NCBI RefSeq assembly: GCF_042610425.1
Contig: NZ_JBGJZM010000001.1
Span: 496,001 to 560,000, forward strand
From: Ectobacillus sp042610425
GTDB lineage: Bacteria > Bacillota > Bacilli > Bacillales > Bacillaceae_G
DNA length: 64,000 nt
Direction: 5' to 3'
Each line of letters begins with the position of its first letter. The first letter of the stretch is position 1. Shown in pieces: positions 25,554 to 34,456 of this stretch. Both the position numbers and the translations under genes were made by a program. The notes under the pieces were generated by a model. That model made no database searches. It had not been told where the DNA came from and saw nothing but the letters and a program-made list of their open reading frames with translations.

Positions 25554-25701
25554 GAACCACTTTTGAAATACATAGAGCCTCATATTTGAAATCGGACGGT
25601 ACGTAATTCTAAAAAAGGATTGTTCAATATCGGAATGATTATTATACTTGCATTAGACAATTGATAGAAAACATGTTTGGTGAAAAAATGGGGTGAACGG
25701 A

Positions 25702-26649
25702 TTGATCCGTGTATGCGGGATTACAACACAGAATGAAGTGCGTTACGATATGTCATTAGAAGATCGTTTTCGTGATGATATAGTATGGTGCTGGGTTGAT
25801 TTGTATAATCCATCAGAAGAAGAGTATATGTCAGTTTTGAAGGATCATTTTCATTTTCATCCTTTGGCAATTGAGGACTGCTTAGAAAATGTCCAGCGTC
25901 CAAAGATAGATTTCTATAATGGCTACCATTTTCTTGTGTTGCATTCTATATTAAAAGAAGAATTAACACCAAAAGAAGTAGATGTATTTGTTGGTGAATC
26001 ATTTTGCGTCTCGTTTCATTGGAAAGAAGAACCAGGATTAAATGATACATGGAATACATTTGCACAAAAAGAAAGAGTAAAAAGTAGTCCGTTACATGTA
26101 ACGCACATGATTATTGATCGGCTTGTAGATGACTGCTTTCCTCCGTTGTATTTTCTAGAAGATCGTTTAAACGAAATTGATGACCATTTAACATTTAACG
26201 ATAGTCATTCGCTAGAGGAAGTATTTGAAATCCGGTCCGAGCTCTCGAGATTAAGACGTACAATTGTCCCTATGCGAGATTTGTTATATCGTATTCTTAA
26301 CTCGGAACGCTTTTATGGTATGAGTGATCAATCGATTTATTTTAAGGATATTTATGATCATTTATTAAAGCTTTCAGAAATGATTGAAGCGAATCGAGAA
26401 TTAACGGCTGACATTCGTGATAGTTATTTTTCTTTAAATAGCAATTATATGAACAATATTATGAAAACATTAACAGTATTTTCAACTATATTTATGCCGC
26501 TTACCTTTATTGTAGGTGTATATGGAATGAATTTTTCGAATATGCCTGAATTAAATTGGAAATATGGGTATTATATTTGTATTTTTCTAATGTTATTTAT
26601 TTTTGTTGCAATGATGACATGGTTTCATAAAAAAGGATGGTTTAAGTAG
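25702..26649 (+). CDS. corA: Magnesium transporter CorA
   Basis: CorA is a pentameric Mg2+/Co2+ channel of the cytoplasmic membrane. The 315-residue protein has a soluble N-terminal domain, the long stalk helix, and two C-terminal membrane helices with the selectivity motif YGMNFSNMPELNW between them (about residue 275). The tail is basic. TTG 25702 is chosen because GGGGTGA lies five bases before it; GTG 25693 falls within that site. Monocistronic. Known family members include M-box-controlled genes, but I saw no M-box in the 25554-25701 leader. Confidence 0.93.
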   Translation: MIRVCGITTQNEVRYDMSLEDRFRDDIVWCWVDLYNPSEEEYMSVLKDHFHFHPLAIEDCLENVQRPKIDFYNGYHFLVLHSILKEELTPKEVDVFVGESFCVSFHWKEEPGLNDTWNTFAQKERVKSSPLHVTHMIIDRLVDDCFPPLYFLEDRLNEIDDHLTFNDSHSLEEVFEIRSELSRLRRTIVPMRDLLYRILNSERFYGMSDQSIYFKDIYDHLLKLSEMIEANRELTADIRDSYFSLNSNYMNNIMKTLTVFSTIFMPLTFIVGVYGMNFSNMPELNWKYGYYICIFLMLFIFVAMMTWFHKKGWFK

Positions 26650-26680
26650 AAATAGGACGTAGCTTTATAGTGAAGAAAAG

Positions 26681-26711
26681 AAACGACACAAGTGCTTTAT
26701 GTGTCGTTTTA
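26681..26711. terminator. Bidirectional terminator between corA and SIMPL gene
   Basis: AAACGACACA and TGTGTCGTTT form a perfect 10-bp stem around nine bases, followed by T-rich sequence in both directions. Confidence 0.8.
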
Positions 26712-27359
26712 TGTATAGGTAAATGTAGCAAGAATACGAGCTGAAATCGTTACTTCACCTGGTTGGATGGAGGGAACAGTCATGATTCGTGCTGTTGTAT
26801 AAGTTTCAGAATAAGAGCCTACTTGCTCTTTTATGGAAATCGGAATGGGGTGCAGCGTGACATGCAAGGTGTTTGCAATGACTGTTGCTTTTTCTAGTGC
26901 ATTTGTTATAGCAATTGTTAATGCTTGATTTATATACGTAGTAGGCTGTGATACACGAAAAGTTAGACCACGAGTAATATTTGCCCCTGCCTTTGTAGCA
27001 ACAGAGTAAACTTCTCCTGCTTGTTGTACATGTGAGACAGTTACTTCGTATAGATGTTCGACGCGATAACCACGGAGCGTTGTTTTACCTTCTTCCTCAC
27101 TATATAAAGGTGTAATAGTATAAGATAACGTAGCGATGCTGCTTTCGGGTATGCCCATCTCTTTTAGGGCGGCTAGCAGTGCTTGCGAAGCAGTTGCATT
27201 TTTTTCTTGTGCAGCTTGTACGGTCATATCCTCAGTTACAATGCCTAGCGTTATAATGACACGATCTGGAGTCGCCTTTACAACTCCTTCTCCATGAACC
27301 TCTAGCAATGAATTTTTTGTTTCCCGATACGGTGGAATATACGGATTTGTATATTGCAT
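26709..27359 (-). CDS. SIMPL domain (DUF541) protein
   Basis: The 216-residue protein has the SIMPL/DUF541 pattern: LLEVHGEGVVKATPDRVIIT at about residue 19, a helical ASQALLAALKEMGI segment, YTITPLYSEE, and TTARIMTVPSIQPGEVTISA near the end. Bacterial SIMPL proteins are mostly periplasmic or surface proteins of uncertain role (oxidative stress has been proposed for some). No signal peptide is seen, so it is probably cytoplasmic. ATG 27359 has AGGAGTGAGGGG upstream. Single gene, divergent from the MarR gene. Confidence 0.85.
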   Translation of the reverse strand: MQYTNPYIPPYRETKNSLLEVHGEGVVKATPDRVIITLGIVTEDMTVQAAQEKNATASQALLAALKEMGIPESSIATLSYTITPLYSEEEGKTTLRGYRVEHLYEVTVSHVQQAGEVYSVATKAGANITRGLTFRVSQPTTYINQALTIAITNALEKATVIANTLHVTLHPIPISIKEQVGSYSETYTTARIMTVPSIQPGEVTISARILATFTYT

Positions 27360-27531
27360 AAGTCCCCTCACTCCTTTTTTTCAAAGAATGCTTCATAATC
27401 ATGTATATGAAAGGGAGAAGTGAATATGACGGGGTGTCATGTCAGTTGAGAAGAAATTGTGTAAGAAAATGTATACAAAGAAAATGAGAATGATTTATAA
27501 TGTCTGTAAACGAAGAAAGTGGTCGAATAAT

Positions 27532-27951
27532 ATGAAAGAAAATAGAGAAACCCTCCTATTAGATGTATCCGTATCGCTTAGGCATATGATTCGGAAGGTC
27601 CAAGCAGAGATTAATGAGTTGTTTTCAGAGTATATGCCTTGGAATGAATTTGTAATTTTACGTGCGCTTATGCACAGTAGCCCTAAAACAGCATCACAGA
27701 TTGCTAGTGAAGTAGATGTGACATCCAGTCATGTTACGGCTGTTAGTGATCGCTTAGTGGATAAAGAATATATTTCTCGGACACGTTCAGATCTTGATCG
27801 TAGAATTGTCAATTTAGAAATCACAGAACAAGGAAGAATAGTTGCAAATAAACTCGAAGTTTTGCGTAAGCAATACTATAAGGAAAAGTTTACACCATGG
27901 AATGATGAAGAAATAAAGCTCGTTGTAGAACTTTTGCACCGTATTTTATAA
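27532..27951 (+). CDS. MarR family transcriptional regulator
   Basis: The HTH region (TASQIASEVDVTSSHVTAVS, residues about 50-69) and the wing motif TRSDLDRRIVNLEITEQG identify MarR. Starting at ATG 27532 gives 139 residues, the usual size. The reading frame is open upstream to an ATG at 27439, which would add 31 basic residues (KKLCKKMYTKKMRM...). Neither start has a strong ribosome binding site, so the N-terminus is uncertain. It sits just before dacF; no effector gene is attached. Confidence 0.85.
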   Translation: MKENRETLLLDVSVSLRHMIRKVQAEINELFSEYMPWNEFVILRALMHSSPKTASQIASEVDVTSSHVTAVSDRLVDKEYISRTRSDLDRRIVNLEITEQGRIVANKLEVLRKQYYKEKFTPWNDEEIKLVVELLHRIL

Positions 27952-28005
27952 AAGATTATAGTCTTATTGTAGTGGGGAAACCAGTTCCCCTGCGGGATCA
28001 TTATG

Positions 28006-28055
28006 GACCGAAGTAGAATGCTGAGTAATCAGTTTTTCTATTTCGGTCTTTTTTT
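28006..28055 (+). terminator. Intrinsic terminator upstream of dacF
   Basis: GACCGAAGTAGAA and TTCTATTTCGGTC pair over 13 bp with one mismatch or G-U, with a self-complementary loop (CTGAGTAATCAG) and a run of seven T. Confidence 0.85.
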
Positions 28056-28147
28056 GTACTCTTTTCCTTCTTCTTTTGCAAGAAAAATGAATAAACCTTT
28101 TTAAAATGGAAAAAATAGGTGTGATATGGAATGGAGGGTGCATAAAA

Positions 28148-29332
28148 ATGAAACGATTATTCGCAATTTTACTTAGCTTCACCGTATTTAGCTCCGCCAC
28201 TTCGGTCGGATTAGCGCAGTCGGAAACAAAACAAAATCAAAAAGAGGAGCAACCAAAGTTGGTGGAGCAAGCTTCATCAGCTGTGCTGCTCGAACAGGAT
28301 ACTGGTCAAGTCCTTTTTGAAAAAAACAGCAATGAAAAGCTTCCACCTGCGAGTATGACAAAAATTATGACGATGCTATTGATTATGGAGCAAGTGGCAA
28401 AAGGAAAGTTGAAGCTAGATGAAAAAATCAGAACGAGCGAATATGCTGCTTCCATGGGCGGTTCCCAAATCTTTCTAGAGCCAGGAGAAGAAATGACAGT
28501 TGATCAAATGCTTAAAGGAATTGCCATCGCTTCAGGAAATGATGCTTCGGTTGCAATGGCTGAACATATAGCTGGTTCCGAAGAGGGATTTGTGAAAATG
28601 ATGAATGAAAGAGCTAAATCTCTGGGATTGAAAAATACTCATTTTCAAAATCCAACCGGGTTACCCGCAAAAGATCATTATTCGACTGCTTATGATATGG
28701 GAATCATGGCAAGAGAGTTAATGAAATATCCGCTTATTCGTAAGTATACGGGGAAATATGAGGATTATTTACGTGAAAATACAGATAAAAGATTTTGGTT
28801 AGTTAATACGAATAAGCTCGTGCGTTTTTATCCAGGTGTAGATGGGGTAAAAACAGGATTTACAGCAGAGGCGCGTTATTGTTTAACTGCCTCATCTGAG
28901 CGAAATGGTATGCGTGTTATCGCAGTCGTTATGGGAGCCCCTACTTCAAAAGAACGAAATGCACAGGTTACAAAACTTCTTGATTTTGCTTACAGTCAAT
29001 ATGCTACCAAAAAATTATTTGGTAAAGATCAAGTTATTACATCGGTGAAAGTAAGTAGAGGCGATAAGAAAACAGTTAATCTTGTAACAGAAGATCAAGT
29101 ATCCCTCCTTCTAAAAAGAGGAGAACAAGCCGATTCGATGAAGCAAGAAATTGTAGTGGAACCGACTGTGAAAGCTCCTATTAAAAAGGGAGATACATTG
29201 GGAACCCTTCTTGTAAAAAAAGGAGATACAGTTGTAACGAAAGAACCACTGATTGCAAGTGAGGATGTGAAGCAGGCTAGCCTTTGGGAGTTGGTGAAAC
29301 GGAATTTCAGTATGTTTTCAAAGACAGAATAA
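28148..29332 (+). CDS. dacF: D-alanyl-D-alanine carboxypeptidase (DacF type)
   Basis: A low-molecular-weight penicillin-binding protein that trims the terminal D-Ala of peptidoglycan stem peptides; B. subtilis DacF acts in the spore cortex. A signal peptide (MKRLFAILLSFTVFSSATSV) is followed by the S11 peptidase motifs ASMTKIMT (SxxK), SGN in IASGNDASVA, and KTG in DGVKTGFT. The C-terminal PBP5-type beta domain and an amphipathic anchor (LWELVKRNFSMFSK) end the protein. ATG 28148 follows ATGGAGGGTG. Position upstream of spoIIAA matches B. subtilis, where it is a sigma-F gene. Confidence 0.94.
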   Translation: MKRLFAILLSFTVFSSATSVGLAQSETKQNQKEEQPKLVEQASSAVLLEQDTGQVLFEKNSNEKLPPASMTKIMTMLLIMEQVAKGKLKLDEKIRTSEYAASMGGSQIFLEPGEEMTVDQMLKGIAIASGNDASVAMAEHIAGSEEGFVKMMNERAKSLGLKNTHFQNPTGLPAKDHYSTAYDMGIMARELMKYPLIRKYTGKYEDYLRENTDKRFWLVNTNKLVRFYPGVDGVKTGFTAEARYCLTASSERNGMRVIAVVMGAPTSKERNAQVTKLLDFAYSQYATKKLFGKDQVITSVKVSRGDKKTVNLVTEDQVSLLLKRGEQADSMKQEIVVEPTVKAPIKKGDTLGTLLVKKGDTVVTKEPLIASEDVKQASLWELVKRNFSMFSKTE

Positions 29333-29421
29333 GGAAAATGGACGGGCCTTCGCTCTGCACTTCGTAAGTTTGCGGAGCATGATCCTGACTAGTTTTTAAC
29401 TTTTTAAAATATATATTTTCT

Positions 29422-29470
29422 AGGATGACGCAAGAGGCAATTAAATTCCTATTTGCGTCATCTTATTCTC
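29422..29470 (+). terminator. Intrinsic terminator after dacF
   Basis: GATGACGCAA and TTGCGTCATC form a perfect 10-bp stem with a long loop, followed by T-rich sequence. It separates dacF from the spoIIA operon, so spoIIAA needs its own promoter between here and 29600. Confidence 0.75.
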
Positions 29471-29616
29471 ATTTTATTTAGGAAGAAATCTCGACAAATA
29501 CAACTATTTCTTCGAATTACCACTTCTTTTGTCGCCTAGAAGGATTCATGCTGTAAGTCGGCGAAAGACTCCTTATGCTTTTTTGCGCTAGTGCGCTTGA
29601 AAAGGAGGAAATAAAC

Positions 29617-29967
29617 GTGAGTTTAATAATCAACATGGAAGTAAAACGTGATGTTTTGTGTATCCGTTTAAGTGGGGAGCTTGACCATCATACTGCCGAA
29701 GAATTACGTAGTCGTGTGATGGATACTTTAGAAATCAATCAAGCACATCATATCATTTTGAATTTAGAACATTTAACATTCATGGACAGTTCCGGGCTTG
29801 GAGTCATACTTGGCAGATATAAGCACGTAAAAAGCTTAGGAGGAGAAATGGTCGTATGTGCAATCTCACCAGTTGTAAAACGTCTATTCGAAATGTCTGG
29901 TTTATTTAAAATCATTCGTTTGGAAACAAGTGAGAAGAATGCACTTGCTACATTGGGGGTGGCCTAA
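29617..29967 (+). CDS. spoIIAA: Anti-sigma F factor antagonist
   Basis: SpoIIAA releases sigma-F from SpoIIAB in the forespore after dephosphorylation by SpoIIE. The 116-residue STAS-domain protein has the phospho-acceptor Ser in LTFMDSSGLGVILGRYK (about residue 57-58). GTG 29617 is nine bases after AAGGAGG, and MSLIINMEVKRDV is the usual N-terminus. It begins the spoIIAA-spoIIAB-sigF operon; spoIIAB starts directly after its stop codon. Confidence 0.97.
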   Translation: MSLIINMEVKRDVLCIRLSGELDHHTAEELRSRVMDTLEINQAHHIILNLEHLTFMDSSGLGVILGRYKHVKSLGGEMVVCAISPVVKRLFEMSGLFKIIRLETSEKNALATLGVA

Positions 29968-30408
29968 ATGAAAAATGAAATGCAACTTCAATTTTCAGCC
30001 CTCAGTCAAAATGAGTCGTTTGCGCGTGTTACAGTAGCAGCCTTTATTGCACAGCTTGATCCTACTTTAGAGGAATTAACTGAAATAAAAACGGTCGTAT
30101 CAGAAGCTGTAACAAATGCCATTATACATGGCTATGAAGGAAATCACGAAGGTATCGTATACATTATGGTGACGCTAGAAGAAGGAACCGTTCGAATAAC
30201 GATTCGTGATAAAGGATTAGGTATAAAAAACTTAGAAGAAGCAAGGCAACCATTATTCACCACAAAACCTGAATTAGAGCGTTCCGGTATGGGATTTACA
30301 ATTATGGAAAACTTTATGGACGAGGTAGAAGTCATAACAAATGAATCTTTCGGAACAACTATTCATCTTACTAAGTATTTGTCGAACAGTAACGCTCTAT
30401 GCAATTAA
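29968..30408 (+). CDS. spoIIAB: Anti-sigma F factor (serine kinase)
   Basis: SpoIIAB holds sigma-F inactive and phosphorylates SpoIIAA. This is a GHKL-type ATPase of 146 residues: the N box contains VVSEAVTNAIIHGYEG, G1 contains IRDKGLGIKN, and G2 is ERSGMGFTIMENFMDEVEV. ATG 29968 begins immediately after the spoIIAA stop, with GGGGGTGG as its ribosome binding site inside that gene, consistent with coupled, near-stoichiometric translation. Confidence 0.97.
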   Translation: MKNEMQLQFSALSQNESFARVTVAAFIAQLDPTLEELTEIKTVVSEAVTNAIIHGYEGNHEGIVYIMVTLEEGTVRITIRDKGLGIKNLEEARQPLFTTKPELERSGMGFTIMENFMDEVEVITNESFGTTIHLTKYLSNSNALCN

Positions 30409-30420
30409 GGAGACGGACCT

Positions 30421-31179
30421 ATGGACATAGAGGTGAGAAAAGAAAATGGGAAAGTACAGTTGAAAGACCATGAGCTGAAGGAATTGATTCAGAAGAGCCA
30501 AGCGGGGGATCAGACAGCGCGTGATACGATTGTACAATGCAATATGCGTCTTGTATGGTCAGTGGTACAGCGGTTTCTTAATCGGGGATACGAGCCAGAG
30601 GATTTGTTTCAAATCGGTTGTATTGGATTGTTAAAATCGGTAGATAAATTTGATTTATCCTACGATGTTAAGTTCTCTACCTATGCTGTACCCATGATTA
30701 TTGGTGAAATTCAACGGTTTTTGCGCGATGATGGAACCGTGAAGGTTAGTCGTTCACTAAAAGAAACAGGGAATAAAGTACGCAAGATGAAGGATGAGTT
30801 ATCAAAGAAGCTTGGGCGTATTCCTACTGTATCTGAGGTTGCGGATGCTTTGCAGCTTACGGTAGAAGAAATAGTCATGGCAGAGGAAGCGAGCCGCTCC
30901 CCGTCATCCATTCATGAAACCGTGTATGAGAATGATGGAGATCCCATCACTATTTTGGATCAAATTGCAGACCAGTCTGAATCGAAATGGTTCGATAAAT
31001 TGGCTTTAAAAGAAGCGATTCAAGGTCTTGAAGAACGAGAGAGACTCATTGTTTATCTTCGATATTATAAAGATCAAACACAATCTGAGGTAGCAGAGAG
31101 ACTGGGGATTTCACAAGTACAAGTGTCTCGTCTAGAAAAGAAAATTTTACTGGAAATGAAGGACCGAATAGGTGAATAG
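30421..31179 (+). CDS. sigF: RNA polymerase sporulation sigma factor F
   Basis: Sigma-F is the first forespore-specific sigma factor. The 252-residue protein has region 2 (NRGYEPEDLFQIGCIGLLKS, then FDLSYDVKFSTYAVPMIIGE), region 3 (VKVSRSLKETGN, RIPTVSEVADAL) and region 4 (LEERERLIVYLRYYKDQTQS, ISQVQVSRLEKKILLEMK). ATG 30421 follows AAGGAGACGG. Sigma-G is closely related, but the spoIIAA-spoIIAB context identifies sigma-F. A terminator overlaps the stop codon. Confidence 0.98.
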   Translation: MDIEVRKENGKVQLKDHELKELIQKSQAGDQTARDTIVQCNMRLVWSVVQRFLNRGYEPEDLFQIGCIGLLKSVDKFDLSYDVKFSTYAVPMIIGEIQRFLRDDGTVKVSRSLKETGNKVRKMKDELSKKLGRIPTVSEVADALQLTVEEIVMAEEASRSPSSIHETVYENDGDPITILDQIADQSESKWFDKLALKEAIQGLEERERLIVYLRYYKDQTQSEVAERLGISQVQVSRLEKKILLEMKDRIGE

Positions 31180-31195
31180 CCTATTCGGTTTTTTA
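31163..31195 (+). terminator. Intrinsic terminator at end of sigF
   Basis: ACCGAATAGG and CCTATTCGGT form a perfect 10-bp stem around TGAATAG, which contains the stop codon, then six T. Confidence 0.9.
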
Positions 31196-31288
31196 ATTGA
31201 TAATAGGAGGTATATACTCTGCGTGGTAATTTACTTACTGTGCATTTCAAATCACATTTCCTGTAGAAAAGGGAATTTAAAAATATAG

Positions 31289-31317
31289 GTATGGAAATAA
31301 GATGCTTATCCATACTA
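31289..31317 (+). promoter_or_regulatory. Candidate sigma-G promoter of the spoVA operon
   Basis: CATACTA at 31311-31317 matches the sigma-G -10 (CATnmTA) completely. GTATG at 31289, 17 bases upstream, matches the -35 at three of five bases. It lies between the sigF terminator and the spoVAA ribosome binding site; spoVA is a sigma-G operon in B. subtilis. Confidence 0.45.
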
Positions 31318-31352
31318 CAAGTAAAAGAACTGTTGTAATAGGAGGGATAGTC

Positions 31353-31973
31353 TTGGATGAAACCATTTATATAAAAATGCGACAACGATTGCAAGTCTCT
31401 CCAAATTATCGATTAAAGTTAAAGGATGTTGCACAAATTTCTGCTCCGGAACATGCACGATCGACTTTGCAGAATTTACCTGTATATGAAATTACAAAGG
31501 CAGATAAAACCCATGTTGTTATTGATGCCATGATTATTTTGGCTGCTATTCACTCGCACTCCAAACAGTATGATGTAAACCTAATCGGTCCTTCCCAAAC
31601 AATTGTTGAAATCTTGTATGACAGAAAAGCTAGCAATCCGATTTTCTTTGTAGCTGTATGGCTCCTTCTCTTTGTAGGAGCTGGTCTTGCCATTATTTAT
31701 TTTCACGAAGATGTGAGTATGCAGCAAGTTCATTCACGATTGTATTACATGATAACAGGTGAGGTAAATAAAAAACCTCTTATCTTGCAAATTCCATATT
31801 CGATTGGTCTTGGATTAGGAATGATTTTGTTTTTTAATCACTTGTTTAAAAAACGAATTAATGAGGAACCAAGCCCTCTTGAGGTGGAAATGTTTCAATA
31901 TCAACAATCCCTCGATCAATATGTCATGATGAATCAGAACAAAGAAAGTATGAAAAAAATTGAAAATTCTTGA
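31353..31973 (+). CDS. spoVAA: Stage V sporulation protein AA
   Basis: SpoVAA belongs to the spore inner-membrane system for Ca-dipicolinate. The 206-residue protein has a soluble N-terminal part (VYIKMRQ-like start, VAQISAPEHARSTLQNLPVY) and two membrane segments (FFVAVWLLLFVGAGLAIIYF and IPYSIGLGLGMILFFNHLF), as in the family. TTG 31353 follows TAGGAGGGA. Its end overlaps spoVAB by 14 bases. First gene of a four-gene operon. Confidence 0.94.
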   Translation: MDETIYIKMRQRLQVSPNYRLKLKDVAQISAPEHARSTLQNLPVYEITKADKTHVVIDAMIILAAIHSHSKQYDVNLIGPSQTIVEILYDRKASNPIFFVAVWLLLFVGAGLAIIYFHEDVSMQQVHSRLYYMITGEVNKKPLILQIPYSIGLGLGMILFFNHLFKKRINEEPSPLEVEMFQYQQSLDQYVMMNQNKESMKKIENS

Positions 31974-32379
31974 CTTTGCAGTAGTATTTACTGGGCTTGC
32001 GGGTGGAATTGCGGTAGGTGCAGGATTTGTGGCGTTTTTATCTGTTTTAGGTTTGATTCCTAGACTCACTCAATTAACGAAGAGTGTAAGGCTCATTCCA
32101 ATCTATGAATGGGCCGTTGTACTAGGGGCATTAGTGGGTGCATGGTGTAGCCTACGAGATACTACTTTTTATCTTTCTTCTTATTGGTTAATAATTATTG
32201 GTCTGCTTTGTGGTGTGTTTGTTGGTATGCTGGCAGCTGCTTTAACTGAGGTTTTGAATGTATTACCTATTTTAGCTAAACGGGTTGGAATGGTCGATAG
32301 AATTGTTGCATTGCTTATGGCACTTGTGCTGGGTAAAGTAGTTGGATCTTTATTTCATTGGATCTATTTTGTGAAATAG
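31960..32379 (+). CDS. spoVAB: Stage V sporulation protein AB
   Basis: A 139-residue polytopic membrane protein with about four to five helices, beginning MKILDFAVVFTGLAGGIAVG and containing LIPRLTQLTKS, matching SpoVAB. TTG 31960 overlaps the end of spoVAA, a usual arrangement here. Its individual function is not known, though it belongs to the Ca-dipicolinate uptake operon. The next gene is spoVAEA rather than spoVAC. Confidence 0.92.
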   Translation: MKILDFAVVFTGLAGGIAVGAGFVAFLSVLGLIPRLTQLTKSVRLIPIYEWAVVLGALVGAWCSLRDTTFYLSSYWLIIIGLLCGVFVGMLAAALTEVLNVLPILAKRVGMVDRIVALLMALVLGKVVGSLFHWIYFVK

Positions 32380-32394
32380 GAGAAGTGATTTTGT

Positions 32395-33000
32395 TTGAAA
32401 AATGAAACGAAAAAGCAGATGAAGCGAAGGGTGATTTTAGTAACGGACGGGGATATATACGCGCAGCGAACAATAGAATACGTGGCGAAGGAGGTTGGAG
32501 GTAGTTGTATATCTCAATCTCAGGGGAATCCAACAAGACTGCCTGGAAGTGAACTTGTAAAGCTAATCCGCCAATCTTTGCAGGATCCCGTCTTTATTAT
32601 GTTTGATGACAGTGGTGTTATTGGGGAAGGAGCGGGTGAACAGGCTTTACGTTATGTTGCAACACACCCTTCAATTGAGGTACTTGGTATTATAGCAGTA
32701 GCCTCCAATACACATCACTATGAATGGACTCGCGTTGACGTTTCTATCGATCGTTACGGGTATTTAACAGAATACGGGGTCGATAAATACGGACTAGCAG
32801 ATGTAGAGATGGGACGTATCAATGGAGATACAGTATATTGTCTAGATTCGCTGCAAGTTCCCATTATCGTTGGGATAGGGGATATTGGAAAAATGTGCAG
32901 CAATGATGAAATAACGAAAGGATCTCCTATAACCAAACAAGCAGTCGAACTCATTCTCGAAAGGAGTGGCTATTATGCAAAAAAAGGAACAACCTATTAA
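32395..33000 (+). CDS. spoVAEA: Stage V sporulation protein AE, soluble subunit (SpoVAEa)
   Basis: The 201-residue soluble protein reads RRVILVTDGDIYAQRTIEYV near the N-terminus and VFIMFDDSGVIGEGAGEQAL, then GVDKYGLADVEMGRINGDTV, the SpoVAEa pattern. It is a hydrophilic protein of dormant spores, dispensable in B. subtilis for dipicolinate uptake. TTG 32395 lies ten or so bases after AGGAGAAGTG. It begins 15 bases after spoVAB, where B. subtilis has spoVAC, spoVAD and spoVAEB in between. Confidence 0.92.
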   Translation: MKNETKKQMKRRVILVTDGDIYAQRTIEYVAKEVGGSCISQSQGNPTRLPGSELVKLIRQSLQDPVFIMFDDSGVIGEGAGEQALRYVATHPSIEVLGIIAVASNTHHYEWTRVDVSIDRYGYLTEYGVDKYGLADVEMGRINGDTVYCLDSLQVPIIVGIGDIGKMCSNDEITKGSPITKQAVELILERSGYYAKKGTTY

Positions 33001-34450
33001 GATTCCCATTTCTTCGTTTCTTAGCGATAACGAAAATTATTTAAAGCAAACGGTAGGTCTAGGGGTTACCTTTGATGTTGGGATACGTACATTTACTATA
33101 CTACGTAAAAAAATTGATGTTACTTTTGTAAATGGACTATGCGATAGTAATTATATCATTCATATTTTGGATGAACTTGTTGATTTGAATGAAGGAGACA
33201 TTTATACAAATTCGCCTATGCAACTTATTGAAAATCGCCTTATTCATCAACAGGTAAATAGAATTTCTACGATGGATGATGCCATTTTAAAAGTGCTTTC
33301 AGGTCTTATAGTTATATTTGTAGATGGGGAAACGGAAGCATTTGAGGTGGATGTAAGAAGCTATCCAGGACGAACACCAACAGAGCCTGATACAGAAAAG
33401 GTAGTTCGAGGGGCTAGAGATGGTTTTGTAGAAAATATGATAGTGAATACAGCTCTTATTCGAAGACGTATACGAGATCCAAGGCTACGTAATGAAATCA
33501 TTCGAGTAGGGGAACGATCTCAATCGGATATTTGCATTTCTTATATTCAAGATGTTGCCAATCTTGATTTAGTGAAAATCATAAAGCAGGAGCTCCAAGC
33601 CATTGAAATAGATGGAATCACAATGTCAGATAAAACAATTGAGGAATTTCTTGTGCAGCAGCGCTTTAATCCCTTTCCGCTCATTCGCTACACGGAGCGT
33701 CCTGATGTCGCTGCAAATCATTTGTTAGAAGGACATGTTCTTGTTATTTGCGACACGTCACCGAGTGTGATGATTACTCCTACTACATTTTTTCACCACG
33801 TACAGCATGCAGAAGAGTTTCGCCAAAATCCAGTAGTTGGAACGTTCCAAAGATGGGTTCGCTTTTTAGGGATTTTATTTTCCCTTTTTTTGCTTCCCTT
33901 TTGGCTCGTGTTCGTGTTTGATCCAACACTATTACCGCCTCAGCTTGCCTTTATAGGACCGAATAAAGTGACTCATATACCGACATTTCTCCAAATTATA
34001 TTAGTTGAAATTGGCCTAGAATTTCTTCGGATGGCGTCTATCCATACACCAACTGCACTTTCTACTTCATTAGGTCTAATTTCTGCGGTGTTAATTGGAC
34101 AAATTGCCATTGAGGTAGGGCTATTCGTTCCAGAAGTTATTTTGTATTCGGCAATCTCGGTTATTGGGGCATATGCAACGCCAAGCTACGAACTTAGCTT
34201 GGCAAATAAAATTACGAAAATTCTCCTTATTTTATTCACAGCGTGGTTGCATGAAATTGGATTTATAGTGGGAGTTACATTTCTTATCCTTTTTCTTGCT
34301 TCAACGAAAAGTTTACAAACACCATATTTATGGCCATTTCTCCCATTTGATGGGGGAGCACTCATGAAAATATTTATTCGACCAACTATTTCGAGTTTGA
34401 AAATAAGACCAAGTATCGTACGACCACAAAATCGTATACGGCAAAAGTAG
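32975..34450 (+). CDS. spoVAF: Spore germination protein SpoVAF (GerA family)
   Basis: This 491-residue protein is related to germinant-receptor A subunits. A soluble N-terminal half includes VTFDVGIRTF and VRGARDGFVENMIVNTALIR, the GerA signature. The second half has several membrane helices (WVRFLGILFSLFLLPFWLVF and later). SpoVAF with its partner is thought to form an ion channel that amplifies germination. ATG 32975 follows AAGGAGTGGC and overlaps spoVAEA by 26 bases. It is the last gene of the operon. Confidence 0.95.
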   Translation: MQKKEQPIKIPISSFLSDNENYLKQTVGLGVTFDVGIRTFTILRKKIDVTFVNGLCDSNYIIHILDELVDLNEGDIYTNSPMQLIENRLIHQQVNRISTMDDAILKVLSGLIVIFVDGETEAFEVDVRSYPGRTPTEPDTEKVVRGARDGFVENMIVNTALIRRRIRDPRLRNEIIRVGERSQSDICISYIQDVANLDLVKIIKQELQAIEIDGITMSDKTIEEFLVQQRFNPFPLIRYTERPDVAANHLLEGHVLVICDTSPSVMITPTTFFHHVQHAEEFRQNPVVGTFQRWVRFLGILFSLFLLPFWLVFVFDPTLLPPQLAFIGPNKVTHIPTFLQIILVEIGLEFLRMASIHTPTALSTSLGLISAVLIGQIAIEVGLFVPEVILYSAISVIGAYATPSYELSLANKITKILLILFTAWLHEIGFIVGVTFLILFLASTKSLQTPYLWPFLPFDGGALMKIFIRPTISSLKIRPSIVRPQNRIRQK

Positions 34451-34456
34451 TCGGAG

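Noticed and set aside
25554..25701. M-box (magnesium riboswitch) upstream of corA
   Set aside because: The leader of about 150 bases has no recognisable M-box core or terminator hairpin.
29480..29560. Sigma-H promoter for the spoIIA operon
   Set aside because: AGGAAGAAA and CGAATT are about 26 bases apart, too far for sigma-H; AGGATTC with CGAAA at 29541 has better spacing but an imperfect -10. No confident call.
31205..31288. Possible 20-codon leader peptide after AGGAGG between sigF and spoVAA
   Set aside because: The nearest start (GTG) is 12 bases from the AGGAGG and the peptide has no recognisable feature. It also lies upstream of the likely sigma-G promoter, so it would not be in the spoVA mRNA.
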